Shown here: positions 52,811-64,000 of the stretch, one piece after another
How positions within the stretch are numbered: position 1 is the first letter of the stretch
Layout: the number at the start of each line of letters is the position of its first letter
Assembly: GCA_963682055.1 (NCBI GenBank)
Contig: OY821742.1
Coordinates: 22,880,560 to 22,944,559 of the forward strand
Length of the DNA: 64,000 nucleotides
DNA from: Primula veris
Taxonomy: Eukaryota; Streptophyta; Magnoliopsida; Ericales; Primulaceae
Direction of reading: 5' to 3'
Program-made: the position numbers and the translations under genes
The notes under the pieces: generated by a model
What the model saw: the letters and a program-made list of their open reading frames with translations, nothing else
Databases searched by the model: none
Told to the model about the DNA's origin: nothing

Positions 52811-53024
52811 TTTAACAATTTTTTTATTTTTAATTAATATTTAAATTTAGGGTATGCTCATTAATTTAGGATTTTAATATATTTTTATTTGGGTTTTTAG
52901 TAGGTTAGCTTTTTAGATTTAACAATTTTTCTTATTTTTAATTAATATTTAAATTTAGGTTAGATTCAACTAGGGTTATACTATATTTTTATTTGAGTTT
53001 TTAGTAGGTTAGGTTTTTATTATT
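52811..53024. repeat. 107-bp imperfect tandem duplication
   Basis: TTTAACAATTTTT...TTAGTAGGTTAG occurs at 52811 and again from 52918. AT-rich, non-coding. Confidence 0.75.
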
Positions 53025-53538
53025 TTGGATATTTATATTTGGGTTTATCAAATTATAGATTGTATTTTATGTATATTTGAAGGGATAAATATGTACTTTA
53101 TTTGGTTATGGAGTGTGTGAGTTGTGTGCAAGTTGTGTGTATAGTATTACTTGGTTAGTAATGTTAAAAAAAATAGCAACAAATATTTTTTAAAAGATTG
53201 AGTTACTTTATATGTTATTAAACAAAGAAAATTGAATGAATAAGCAAACAATTTGGTCACTAATTAAATATTGTTTTAATAATTGTCTGTTTTCCTCTTT
53301 TATTATTATTATTTTTAATTAATGAGATAGTAGTATTAATTAGGCTGAGTTGGACAAGTCTAGCTCAGCAGATTGATATTTTGTGTTGATTTTAATAGAA
53401 TTACTTTTTATAAATGGATTGAGAGTTAAGAAAATTTAACGTACCGAGAAACATAAAATTGAGAGTGTGTCTTGTAGGAATTAAGCATCAAAAGATTGAC
53501 CAATCCGACGTTAACTTTGTTGCCATTTTGAAGATTAA

Positions 53539-53961
53539 GAGCATCTACAATAGTGTTGTTATCTTTATTGTTAACTAAAATACTTAGCTAACGATGCATT
53601 TTTTTGTCTCCATTAGTTATGTTAAATCATGTGTTATCTTTATAAATGTTTAAAAAGTTGTTAAATATAACAATGTTTTTAATGTTGTTAATGAATTATG
53701 TGGTAAAATACAATTAATTAAAACATGAAGTATATTTCAAATACTCCTATTTTAGTTCATATATTAACGGGGTTTATATAATGACTAATTAATGAGATTT
53801 TAATTAATTATTAATTTTAATTAAAATTAAATAAATTTGTTAAGTTGATACACTAATGTGAAGGTTAAATTTAAGTTACATATATATCATTTAACATGCA
53901 ATTAAATGATGATGTGTCAAAGTTAATATTATTAAAATTAACACAACTATTGTGGATGTTC
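53539..53961. mobile_element. Tourist-like MITE, 423 bp
   Basis: The left end GAGCATCTACAATAGTGTTG and the inverted right end GAACATCCACAATAGTTGTG pair as terminal repeats. TAA flanks both sides (53536-53538, 53962-53964), typical of PIF/Harbinger MITEs. No ORF. Confidence 0.75.
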
Positions 53962-54178
53962 TAACAACGTTTTCCGCACATTCTGGACAATAACTACATG
54001 CCCTGACCAGGCAACAATTACATGCCCTGACCAGAATTTCTAGTTTTAAAATTACTAAAGTGATGCCAAATACCAATTTATCTAAATATATATAATAATC
54101 TGCCATCCGGTTAAACTAAGACAAGCCAGTGATAAGCCCAAGAAGGACACATAGCTAGCGCATGTTGTAAAAATTTGA

Positions 54179-56328
54179 GAGCATGTTTATCGGGTTGCGG
54201 TGGATGGAGCCGCATGCAACACGTCGTCGTATTTATCGGAATGTTGGTTGCGGAGGGTCTGTAGCTTCCCTCTCCCTCTCTCTTCTTCATTCTCTCTTAT
54301 CCCAGCCTACACTGTATTCGTGTTGGCTGCATGTTGATAATTACAGGGATTGGTCCCTGTATAATTACAAACCATTCCCTGTATTTTGTAGTATTAAAAA
54401 AAAATCAGACCGTTATAATTACTCCTCTGGTCCTGTAGTTTTAAATTATTACGATTTAGTCCATATAACAGTAATAAACGGTAATATTGGTATTTTTTAA
54501 GGTCTCTAAACTTTTAAATTATACAAATTGGTTATAAATAACGACTGTATTTTTTTCAGTCCAAAATGTTTTAAAAAATTAAATTTGACTCATTCCTCTC
54601 CCTATATAAACCCACGCACATTTTCATTCAAACCACACCATTTTCTCACTCTTATTACCTTTCATATATCACTAAACATATTTATTCTCTACAAATGGCC
54701 AATTATAATGGTGATAATTTCAATTACCCAATAAATCCCGATGATGAAACGTATTACGTGTCTTCCTCCCAATATCATTCTTCCCAATATACATACGACA
54801 ACTCATCTCAATATTCAACGCAACCTTTCGAACCCCAATTTTCTCAACCTTCAAAATGCAAAACAAGAAAAAAAAAAAAAAAAACCCAAACTCAAACCAA
54901 TACGAATACGGTTGATCGAAAAGTGTGGACCGAATACGAAGATGAGCGACTTTGTAAAAGTTTGTGTAATATATCAATCGATAAGATTGTCGGCAATAAA
55001 CAAGGAAAATGACAATACTGGTTGAAAATTTATGCCGATTATCACCATGAGTTACCCGATAGATGGCATTCTGAGCGTTCATCGGATATGTTACGCCACC
55101 ACTTTGATGATGTGAGTAAAAGGGTGAAAAAATTTCAAGCATGTTTTAACCACGAGGAAAGGAGGCAAAAAAGCAGGAGAGTCGACCACAATGTGGTATG
55201 ATTTTATAAACTTTTGCATAATTTTTTAATTAGTAATATAAATTAGTTTTTTAATTATCAACTTGTTTATTTAGACTAATTACAATAATTTTTTTATAAA
55301 TTTTTAATACAAAGCCGCGGAACTCAATTTTTTTGAAGATACGGATAAATCCTTTAAATATCATCGTTGTTTTATCGTTTTGAAAGATCAACCAAAATGG
55401 CACACCAATATTCAAGAAGATAAAACAAAAAACTAATGTAGCGGGCGGATCAAAATCAACCGGTTTTGATATCGATGATGACGTCATTGAAGAAGTATCG
55501 GTTTCGGATAAGCTAGAGAGGCCAAAAGGTAGAAAAGCCGCAAAGACGGAGGTCTTTAGAAATTCTAGTTCGTCATCTTGTACAATGGATTTTATGACTT
55601 CTTATAGATAGAAACAAAGTGTGATGTATCAAATATCCGTGAGAAACATGTCGGCAATGGCGGCTGCAGCTAGAGAGAAATCGCGTGCACAATTTTGAGA
55701 GATGGAAGAAAGTATTATGGGATTAGATCCCGATGATTCGAATATCACAACAGGTGGAAGAAACTGGATCATAGCAAAACAAGCTGAAATCATACGAAAT
55801 CTTTCGGTTTAATTGATGTAGTTTTAATTTCTTATTTGATGTAATTTTTATTTTCAATTGATGCAGTTTTTATTTTTAATTGATGTGATTTTTATTTTTA
55901 ATTGATGTAATTTTTTTTATTGATGTACTCTTTTATTAATTAATGAAATGAATGTTTCTTTTTATGTTATTTAAATTTTACTAAACTTTTTAGTTGTTGA
56001 TGTAATTTTTAATTTTTATGTTATTGATGTAATTTTTATTTTTTATTTGATGTAATTTTAATAAAATGAATATTTAATTTTATTTATTTAAATTTATAAT
56101 TTTTAGTTGTCAATTATTTAGTTTTGATTACAATTATAATTGTTAAGATCTATTTACAATTACATTCAAAACTGTTAGAAATTCTTTAGTAATTTCAATA
56201 ACATTCAAAAGTTAGACAAACATCTTAAACCAACACATCAATAAACTTGACCCGTCGCCGCACAGAAATCAACACCCAAAATTTAAGTTAAAACAACATC
56301 ATGGATCAACGCACCGTTAAACATGCTA
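54179..56328 (+). mobile_element. Harbinger/PIF-like element carrying only the Myb-like ORF1
   Basis: The left end GAGCATGTTTATCGG and inverted right end TAGCATGTTTAACGG match at 13 of 15 positions, with TGA on both sides (54176-54178, 56329-56331). It contains a degenerate Myb/NAM-associated-type ORF1, and I see no DDE transposase ORF, so it is non-autonomous. The 3' part (55812-56320) is AT-rich with repeated TTGATGTAATTTTTATT-like units. Confidence 0.7.
54695..55811 (+). pseudogene. Harbinger ORF1 (Myb/SANT-like, NAM-associated type), degenerate
   Basis: The ATG at 54695 gives MANYNGDNFNYPIN, a Ser/Tyr/Gln-rich start, a Lys-rich patch, then a trihelix/SANT-like segment (RKVWTEYEDERLCKSLCNIS) that stops at 55013. 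The frame continues as QYWLKIYADYHHELPDRWHS up to a donor at about 55198. After a likely intron comes FKYHRCFIVLKDQPKW, which matches the FKFxxCWxxLKxxPKW motif of plant NAM-associated/Harbinger ORF1 proteins. The end is GGRNWIIAKQAEIIRNLSV at 55811. In active elements ORF1 binds DNA and helps the DDE transposase; here a stop at 55013 and another near 55436 disable it. Confidence 0.72.
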
Positions 56329-56331
56329 TGA

Positions 56332-57079
56332 GTGACAATTAAATGATTCTAACTTGCATGTCTTCAAATAATTTCTCATACTATAATTATAGAGTATATG
56401 ATAAGACTAATTACATATATTTCTGAATAATTTAAATGCGGGCATCATATTTATCACATAAGTTTCCGTAATGTTCAATATTTTTGTCGATTTATTTTTA
56501 AAAGAACTATTTTAGAAAAGGTTCGATGTTCGATTTATTTTTAAAAGAACTATTTTAGAAAAGGTTCGATGTTCGCGTACTAGCTTTCAAACGCAATTCA
56601 CATTGTGTCCCAATCAAGTAGCCGTCATCAAAATAAATTGACGGAAATTTCACGAGAGATACCTAATTGGGATGAAGTTTGTACCTTGAGTACTTAATTG
56701 GTAAAATAAATAGGTTGTGTAGCTAATTGATAAATTAAACAACATTTATCCCTTTATTTTACTTTAGGAAACTTAAATTATATTACGAAACTATGACCTG
56801 ACGTATTTTGGTGGTTTGATTCAAATGAGACAAAAACCACAAGCGACATGAAAAGAATTCTAGAATGTGATGATTTTTATGCAATATTGCTAAAAAAAAC
56901 AAATCCATCATCTCGAATATGTCGTCCAAGTTTCAAAACACTCTTAATAGAAAAGCCAAAAACTCTTTTCTTCTGAATTTGCCCGTCTTGTTCTTGTTTC
57001 TACTCTCCCCCAACTCCATTTATAGGCGGTCAGTAACTTTAAAACACTAGAATCATAAATCTCCTAAACACAAAAAAAA
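56332..57079 (+). promoter_or_regulatory. Upstream region of STR
   Basis: About 750 bp between the Harbinger element and the STR ATG, non-coding, including a 38-bp local duplication near 56497-56572. A TATA-like TTTATAGG lies at 57019-57026. The mobile element therefore ends only 750 bp upstream of the gene. Confidence 0.6.
56986..57001 (+). promoter_or_regulatory. CTTC/MYCS-type motif in the STR promoter
   Basis: TCTTGTTCT immediately followed by TGTTTCT, 20-35 bp upstream of the TATA-like box. TCTTGTTC is the core of the CTTC/MYCS element described in promoters of mycorrhiza-induced genes such as phosphate transporters. Function here is inferred from sequence and position. Confidence 0.6.
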
Positions 57080-60000
57080 ATGTCGAAATTCACTAGGACC
57101 GACACGAATAAGAGCCTAGAGAGCTTACTACACATGAACAAATCGGGCATGAAACACTTGGACAGGGATCTGACGAAGAAGATGATCCCGGGGACTGGAC
57201 TTGAATATGACAATATATCTTATAGTGTGATAAAGAAGCAGAAGAAAGATGGTGTTTGGATTAAAAAAGAAGCTTATCTTTTAAATGATATATCAGGGCA
57301 GGCCATGAGAGGTGAGGTTATGGCGATTATGGGACCAAGTGGGGCCGGCAAGTCCACATTCCTCGACGCCTTGGCTGGCAGGATTGCACAAGGGAGTCTC
57401 GAGGGGTCGGTGCGGATCGAGGACAGACCTGTTAGTCCCTTTTTCTACTAAATTTATCTAAACTTTCAACTGTAGAATGAGAGTAATCTGTCACAGTCTA
57501 AAGTTCAAATTCTTTCTTGTTTAAACAACGATTTATCCAACTACGACCTGACTTAAATGCAGTTGTTCGGTTCGTGTTTTTTTTTTTGCTTTTGAAGCCA
57601 AACTCTATTCAATTTATCAGATTAAATCTGGCTTTTCTTATATATTACTCCGGGGCGTGCGATTCCGGAGGTAACGATATAATTTGAACTCGGAGAAAAA
57701 ATTGAATATTCAAAAACCTTATGTGATCTAAGTATCTTATTGTTGAAGGTTTTGATCAGGAGGGAGACAATCTCTGAACTAACAATTTAGTCCGGAGTAT
57801 TCACAGGTCTAGGGTAATTCAAGTTCATACTTTTGATATATTTAAGCTGGAGCTCCAGAATCTAGAGTAAAATTATAATACGAAGGAACAAATGAATTAT
57901 ATACTTAGGTGTTCAAAACTGTCTATCACCATAAATTACTCGTTGTTAAATTGATATACTCAAGTACGCGCATTGTCACAAAATCAAAAGAAATGTACAT
58001 ACACAGGTAACAACTAGCTATATGAAGGTGATTTCATCTTATGTAATGCAAGACGACCAATTGTTCCCGATGTTGACGGTTTTTGAGACTTTGATGTTTG
58101 CGGCTGAGGTGAGACTTCCACCATCTCTTTCCAGGGCCGACAAGAAGAAGAGAGTCCAGGAGCTGCTCGAACAACTTGGTTTGCAGGTACCATAATTGTG
58201 AAAAAATAAGCTGCCGCTTAGCAGAAGATTATACTTTGCAGTTTTCACTTTTCTTTAACAACTTACTTCTAAATTTTTGATAGGTTAGACATGGTTATAT
58301 TGCAGATGAAAGATGCGGAGGCTTATGCATCTTATTCATATCCAATTTAAGTGTGTCGAAAAACAATAATGAATGGTTGTAAAACACACTATTGCCTTTG
58401 ATAAGTTCATGAATAGTAAAGTTCATTTATTTGAAACTACAAAATCAAAAAAGATAATTTTTGTGCTTTGTACAATCTGTCTTTACCAGATTTATTGTTC
58501 CATGACTTGATGAAACCTCTATCTACACATCTCTGTCAGTAATTTTATATTTTAGCAGTCAAATGGAATACAGAATGATATGAATAGTTTTAAGATTATT
58601 TTCTCACACTTTTTTTCGACTTTAATCTTGAATTTTTGATAGAGTGCAACACATACGTATATTGGAGACGAAGGACGGAGAGGTGTGTCAGGTGGAGAAC
58701 GAAAAAGGGTTTCAATAGGAGTCGACATCATCCACAAGCCTTCTTTGTTGTTTTTGGATGAACCGACGTCAGGCCTAGACTCCACCAGTGCTTATGGTGT
58801 GGTCGAAAAGGTGAAAGACATTGCTCGTAGTGGAAGTATTGTCCTCATGACCATACACCAACCTTCTTTCCGTATACAAATGCTTCTCGACCGTATCACT
58901 ATACTTGCAAGGTATGACACACTCTTTGACAGTGCAAAATGGATGGTCAAACACATAAAAGACTTATTTACTCTTCACCAATGTTTAAAGACGAAAGCTT
59001 AACGAAAGAGATCGAGTTATTGCAATAGTTATTGTAGAACAAGAATTTTGCATAAAAAATATACTTTAGTAAAAAAAAGTAATGTATCATAAAATTATAC
59101 TGCTAATTCATACTCATGAAGTCATGATGTTCAAAACCAAGCATTAAAACACATTAACAGATAGAAATATGCAAATATAAAATGAGATCCAACTTTAAAT
59201 TTAAAATTGAAGTAAAAAATTATAAACACAACGATTAACAAAAAGCTTGGCAGTACCATTTCCCGTAATTTAAAATAAGGAACAAAAAAGATTAAGTTCT
59301 AGGTTTCAAAAAATAGCGAAGCGCGCTAGAAACATGGTACAGAAATTCTTTCGAACTTTTATGCTTTTCAGGTAAATACAACTACTGTCTTTTTTATATC
59401 TTTTATCATGTATTGATCTTTATGATGCTTTGTAACAAGTTCCTAATATTTAAAAATTCAGAATCTATTCTATTTTAGAATTGAAAGCTATAGGTTCTTC
59501 CCCATACATCCAAAAACGTAAATAATTTTAATTTTAAGATACCTAATTCAAACGTGTTTTAAAAAAAAAACACTAATTTGATCAAAGCGTTTTTATTAAC
59601 GATACGTAAACTTTTTATAATTGAAAAAATATAGATGTATTTTAAAAAAATATATATATTTTTTGAAAATATCATTTTACGATTTTCTATATAAAGAAAG
59701 ATTGACATATTTCATAAATAGCAAAAAACAAATGAATTTAAGTCTTTTAGTACTTAAATTTAAAAATTTTAAATGTTCAAGTTTGTCAAAATGAACGATT
59801 AAGTATCACTAGCACATTTGCTAGAAGTTTTTTAAAATTATGTTTTCATAAAATTGCTAACCCAAATTTAGGATCGTTTTCGTAGTTGTTTGCACAAATA
59901 ATAATTAAAAAAACTAAAAGTCATGGAAAGCGAGCTTTCTAGAGCAAAATGTGTGATAAAAGCGCAAAAAATACACTAATAGCGCTTTAATAACAAAATG

Positions 60001-61741
60001 ATGAAAAAGGTTAAGTATTTTGTTTTCGCAAACCGCTTTAGCACGCTATTAGAGCTTTAAAGCGTTATTTTTAAAACACCGGCTCAGACCACTGAGTTCT
60101 CCCTTTTTTTCTTTAATACTTGTTGGCTGACTTATGTAAATTTTATTGTTTATTTACAGAGGTAGACTGATATACTCGGGAAGCCCAACTGCACTTCCAA
60201 ATCATCTTTCTACTTTTGGCAGACCTGTCCCAGATGGAGAAAACAGCTTAGAATACATGTTAGATGTCATTAAAGAGTACGACGAATCCACCCTAGGCCT
60301 TGACCCTCTCGTTTTCTACCAAACCGACGGTATAAAACCCGACCAAGCATCTCAAACTCCTATGAAAAGAACACAGGGAACTCCTCGTACCCCCTATGGT
60401 CAAAAAACACCGGCTTCGAGGTACCATAATACAATCACTCTCAATAGCACCAACTTTCCCATTGGAAACTCTACGTCGGACTGGGGACGGCAGAATGATG
60501 ACGATGACGATGAGTTTGATAATTCCCTCAAGAGGAAGACCGCTGGTCCAACACCTATAAATGGCATCTATAATCCGCGTTTGGCTTCCCAATTCTACAA
60601 AGACTTCTCGGTTTGGTTGTACAATGGTGTGACAGGGGGTACCCCACATAGGCCTCCCTCTTGGACACCAATGATGACCCCTGGCCGCACCCCGGCTAGG
60701 ACACCTAGAAGCCAATACCCAACACCTTCTATTTCAAAAACATCCGTAATTTTTACCCCGGAACAACCCTCACATGAGCCTTCTTTTTATGGCAATAATT
60801 TTGAAATAGAAGAAATTGATGAACCAGATCATGGGCCCAAGTATGCAAACCCGTGGATACGTGAAGTTGCGGTTTTGTCGTGGCGGACTATTCTAAATGT
60901 TATACGTACTCCAGAATTGTTTCTCTCGAGGGAGATCGTGTTGACCATTATGGCCCTGATTTTATCCTCCCTTTTCAAAAATCTCCATGGGCTCGATTTC
61001 AAAACTATAAACAAGCTCTTGAATTTCTACATTTTCACAGTTTGTCTCATTTTCTTCTCCTCTAATGATGCGGTCCCCACTTTTATCCAAGAGCGGTTTA
61101 TATTCATCCGTGAAACCTCTCATAACTCATATCGTGCTTCGTCATACGTAATCTCCTCTCTCATTGTTTACCTCCCCTTTTTTGCTATTCAAGGGTTCAC
61201 ATTCGCTGTGATAACACGCTATATTCTCTCCCTAAGGAGCAGCCTCTTGCACTTCTGGCTGATCCTTTTTTGTTCCCTTATAACGACAAATGCATATGTA
61301 ATTCTTGTTAGTGCGTTAGTTCCGAGTTATATCACCGGCTATGCAGTTGTTATCGCCACAACAGCACTTTTTTTCCTTACTTGTGGATTCTTTTTAAAAG
61401 CTTCTCATATACCGAAATACTGGCAGTGGCTACATTATATTTCTGCGATTAAATATCCGTTTGAGGCTTTGTTGATAAACGAATTTAATGGAGATAAACA
61501 TTGCTATGCTGGCAACTTTGCAGATCTTTCTCCTGGTCCTTTAGGGGAGCTCAAAATTAGTAAACTGCATGAGGATAAAGTACAGAATTGCCAGCTGATT
61601 GGTGAAGATATTTTGTTTACCATGGACATTAAATTGGAAAATCTTTGGTATGATATTGCAGTTTTGCTGGCGTGGGGAGTGGTTTACCGTCTGTTTTTCT
61701 ATCTTGTTCTAAGATTCTATTCCAAGAACGAGAGAAAGTAG
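57080..61741 (+). CDS. STR: STR (STUNTED ARBUSCULE) ABCG half-transporter, 4 exons, 793 aa
   Basis: Exons 57080-57430, 58007-58186, 58643-58911 and 60160-61741 join in frame to 793 aa. The nucleotide-binding domain is complete: Walker [10 protein letters not shown] (85-93), signature VSGGE (192-196), Walker [14 protein letters not shown] (212-224). A long linker (about 300-490) is rich in Thr-Pro ([25 protein letters not shown]). An ABC2 membrane domain follows with about six hydrophobic segments, ending [15 protein letters not shown]. The NBD-then-TMD order, length and TP-rich linker match STR (Medicago STR is about 810 aa). STR pairs with half-transporter STR2 in the periarbuscular membrane and is thought to export lipid to the fungus. 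All motifs are intact. Intron 1 uses a GTTAGT donor; intron 3 is 1.25 kb. Confidence 0.92.
58275..58325 (+). repeat. Degenerate duplicate of the exon 3 start within STR intron 2
   Basis: AATTTTTGATAGGTTAGACA and the following ATTGCAGATGAAAGATGCGG resemble the true acceptor and exon 3 start at 58630-58682 (AATTTTTGATAGAGTGCAAC, then ATTGGAGACGAAGGACGGAG). It reads roughly [13 protein letters not shown] against [14 protein letters not shown]. It is a decayed copy, not part of the coding sequence. Confidence 0.6.
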
Positions 61742-61999
61742 AGTTGGAATCGTTGCACCAAACTATACTTTTACTGTCCATTTTTCACAAGCCTTCTTAT
61801 TTTGCAAATGTTATTTGATCTACATTTTGTCAATGCAAGATTTTATTACTCACAATGCGATGCAAATGGATATTGTTGAATTAATTTGATTATCTAACTG
61901 AACAGTGAGGCAGAGCCAAGATGTTTCTGTGATGAACTTGGTTCTAGTTTCAGTCAAACAACGATTTGTATAAGCTCCCAAGCAATGGGACAATATTTT
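61742..61999 (+). other. STR 3' flank
   Basis: Likely 3' UTR and spacer of about 260 bp before the next LTR. No clear AATAAA was found; the sequence is AT-rich. Confidence 0.4.
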
Positions 62000-62515
62000 T
62001 GTTAAGATTTTCTGGGTTTATATTGATAAAGGTTACAATTACAAGAAAATAAGCTAAAAATAAGTGCAGGAATTAAAGGATAAAAGTCAGCATATTCTTC
62101 TTTTTTCGTAACTACTATCAACATAAAATGTGATACTTATAATGCATCTAGCTTCTTTTTTATTTAATTACAGAAGAGATCCCTGGAATATCTGCTATTT
62201 GCATTAGGCTCTTGTAATTTTCAATTGTTGCTATTAGACCCTTAACCTTTTCCTTCTCTCTTTCTCCCTCAAAATAGGTCCATTACATTCCCGACCGCTC
62301 GAAATATGTTAAAAGGAAATATGAATATTGATTGTAAATATAGTAAAAAGATATGGAAGATGATGATCATGAAACATATTTTGTATAGACTATAAAGGTA
62401 GAGATCTTTTATATTATTTTCTTTACTTATTTTTATCCTATGGTTAAAGAATGTTATTTTAGTAACTGTGTATAAATCTGATACTCTCAAACATGAATAA
62501 TATAACTCTTTTACA
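62000..62515 (+). repeat. Putative 5' LTR of a copia element
   Basis: Begins TGTTAAGATTTTCTGG and ends near TTTTACA, just before the copia primer site at 62525-62536. Its partner LTR would lie beyond the window, so the limits are estimates. Confidence 0.5.
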
Positions 62516-62524
62516 TATTCTCGT

Positions 62525-62536
62525 TTTATGGTATCA
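62525..62536 (+). other. Copia primer binding site (initiator-Met tRNA)
   Basis: TATGGTATCAGAGCAGC surrounds the standard plant Ty1/copia primer site TGGTATCAGAGC. It fixes the element's orientation as plus strand. Confidence 0.85.
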
Positions 62537-62625
62537 GAGCAGCTTGCATAAACCCTCTCTGTCTTCTTTTTTTTTCTAAAAAAAAAAAATCTCATATCTC
62601 AATAAATAAAGTCTCTTTGATTCTC

Positions 62626-64000
62626 CATGGACGGGTTAATTGTAGCTGACTCAAGCCTACGTGATATGGCTAATCCTCTTTTTCTTCATCACTCCGACAA
62701 TCCGGGTCTACTCCTTGTTTCGAAACATCTCACCGGAGATAATTACGCCTCTTGGCAAATATCTATGTGAAAAGCATTGAATGCAAAGAACAAACTTGGT
62801 TTTGTCAACGGAACCGTCAAAGCTCCTTCACAAATCGAAAATCCTGAAAGTTATGCATCGTGGTCCCGATGCAATGATATGGTCCACTCTTGGATCGTCA
62901 ACTCTCTCACCCCTGACATCGCATAAAGCGTAATTTATTACGCAACTGCCCGTGAGGTATTAGAGGATTTACGTGAGCGTTTTTCTCAAAGCAACGCTCC
63001 CCGTATCTATGAAATTCAGCGTAATATCGCATATCTCCGGCAAGATCAGTTATCGATCTCCACTTGTTACACTAAGCTCAAAGGTCTTTGGGATGAGCTC
63101 TCATCTTATGCCGAGTCTTGTCAATGCGGAGCGCAACAAGATAGGCAACGATTGATGCAATTTCTAATGCGGTTGAACGACTCACTACCTTCGGTCCGAC
63201 AGGCCTATTCATCTATCTCTTCAGAAGAGAGGCAACGGGCACTAACTCAATATGCCCCACAGCTCACCGAAGCATCCGCTGCTATGGTTGTACAACACGG
63301 GAAACAGTTTCAACGCAATAATCAACGTAGTGGAGATCAAAATCGTCATGGGGACGAAACTCACCGCAACGATCAAAAGCACAGGCAATCGAATCGAAAC
63401 GGAGATCGTACTGGCCGACGACCCCATTGTACACATTGTGATACTCTGGACCATTATGCAGAGACTTGCTACCAATTACACGGTTATCCGGCGAGTCACC
63501 CAAGGCACAAATCTAATTGGAACAAGGGTGTGGAAATCGGGCTCCTGTTATCAATGATGTTAATGATGGCGTTGGAGTTGGGGCACAAGCTCCTGTTACT
63601 CGTTCTCTCTCTGAAGCTCAGATAAATGATATAATTCAATATTTAAATAATGATAACAGTAATAAAAATATAGAAGGAAATACACCAAAAGCTAACAATA
63701 GCAATATTCCAGGTTTGTGTGAATTTAAATCGAATCGTTGGGTTCTAGATACTGGCGCTATGCATCATATTATTTTTTCGAGTAAAATGTTATACGATAA
63801 AATGAAATCCACATTATCTCCTGCCAAATGTTGAAAGATCCCCAGTTGAATCGATAGGATCCTTATCTTTAAATGGAACTTATAATTTGAAAAACGTGCT
63901 TTCAATTCCGAAATTCCAAGTTGATTTAATGTCAGTTGGTCGGCTCACTCATGAATTGGGATGTCTAATAACTTTTTATCCATCTTGTGTTTTACACGAT
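62626..64000 (+). pseudogene. Copia Gag and protease start, degenerate, runs off the right edge
   Basis: The ATG at 62626 gives MDGLIVADSSL. A Gag domain follows (LLLVSKHLTGDNYASWQISM, stop, ...[45 protein letters not shown]), then the zinc knuckle CTHCDTLDHYAETCY (about 63430-63475). After a frame change comes the protease start WVLDTGAMHHI (63739-63771). Stops at about 62768 and 62924 and the shift near 63530 make it inactive. The rest of pol lies outside the window. It inserted about 260 bp beyond the STR stop codon. Confidence 0.85.

Noticed and set aside
58685..59002. Independent ORF with ABC motifs starting MSGGERKRV
   Set aside because: It is exon 3 of STR read from an internal Met and continued into intron 3.
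60146..60159. Start of the C-terminal STR half as a separate protein
   Set aside because: The first codons are the 3' end of intron 3; a TTTACAG acceptor at 60159 joins it in frame to exon 3.

Overview
The window is nuclear DNA of a mycorrhiza-competent eudicot. It is AT-rich, has GT-AG introns, and is packed with nested plant transposons (Ty3/gypsy, Ty1/copia, LINE, Helitron, hAT, Stowaway, CACTA, Harbinger). The only host gene that looks intact is at 57080-61741: STR (STUNTED ARBUSCULE), an ABCG half-transporter needed for arbuscule function. It is kept in plants that host arbuscular mycorrhiza and is lost from non-hosts such as Arabidopsis.

Layout. 1-1110: degenerate copia gag-pol, minus strand. 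2254-20025: a roughly 0.3 kb Helitron split by a 17.5 kb Ty3/gypsy element (2283-19740, 5-bp duplication CCAAG, LTRs about 99% identical). The gypsy element lies on the minus strand (5' LTR on the right) and looks like the Tat/Retand/Ogre lineage: tRNA-Asp-type primer site, gag-pro, RT, an extra RNase H and integrase, an 86-bp tandem array after pol, then a long region coding in antisense. 21214-28677: an older, degenerate copia element, minus strand. 28678-41200: mostly non-coding, with an SPT6-like fragment, a LINE zinc-finger remnant, a 1-kb AT minisatellite, a hAT element, a Stowaway MITE and an O-fucosyltransferase-like pseudogene. 41222-43247: FAR1/FHY3-type (MULE-derived) pseudogene. 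43931-44130: CACTA fold-back MITE. 48250-52200: gypsy protease-region fragments and an LTR-like end. 53539-53961: Tourist-like MITE. 54179-56328: Harbinger-like element carrying only the Myb-like ORF. 57080-61741: STR. 62000-64000: a further copia element entering from its 5' LTR.

The most unusual system is the antisense (plus-strand) gene block in the gypsy element, 3034-11739. It holds five tiny coiled-coil ORFs (91-159 aa), each 50-100 bp behind its own TATA box and three followed by AATAAA. Next comes a spliced gene (7790-11003; exons joined by phase-0 introns, 9-nt coding part of exon 1) with a gypsy-type putative transposase domain (PF04195-like) and long coiled coils, then a 212-aa ORF with an acidic/Ser tail. 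All these frames are open, while gag-pol in the same young element carries a frameshift, an insertion and several stops. The element therefore looks like a non-autonomous carrier of an intact antisense gene cluster.

STR has a TCTTGTTCT motif (CTTC/MYCS type, known from mycorrhiza-induced promoters) about 35 bp upstream of its TATA-like box, which fits arbuscule-specific expression. Family names come from motif recognition by eye; no database search was possible.
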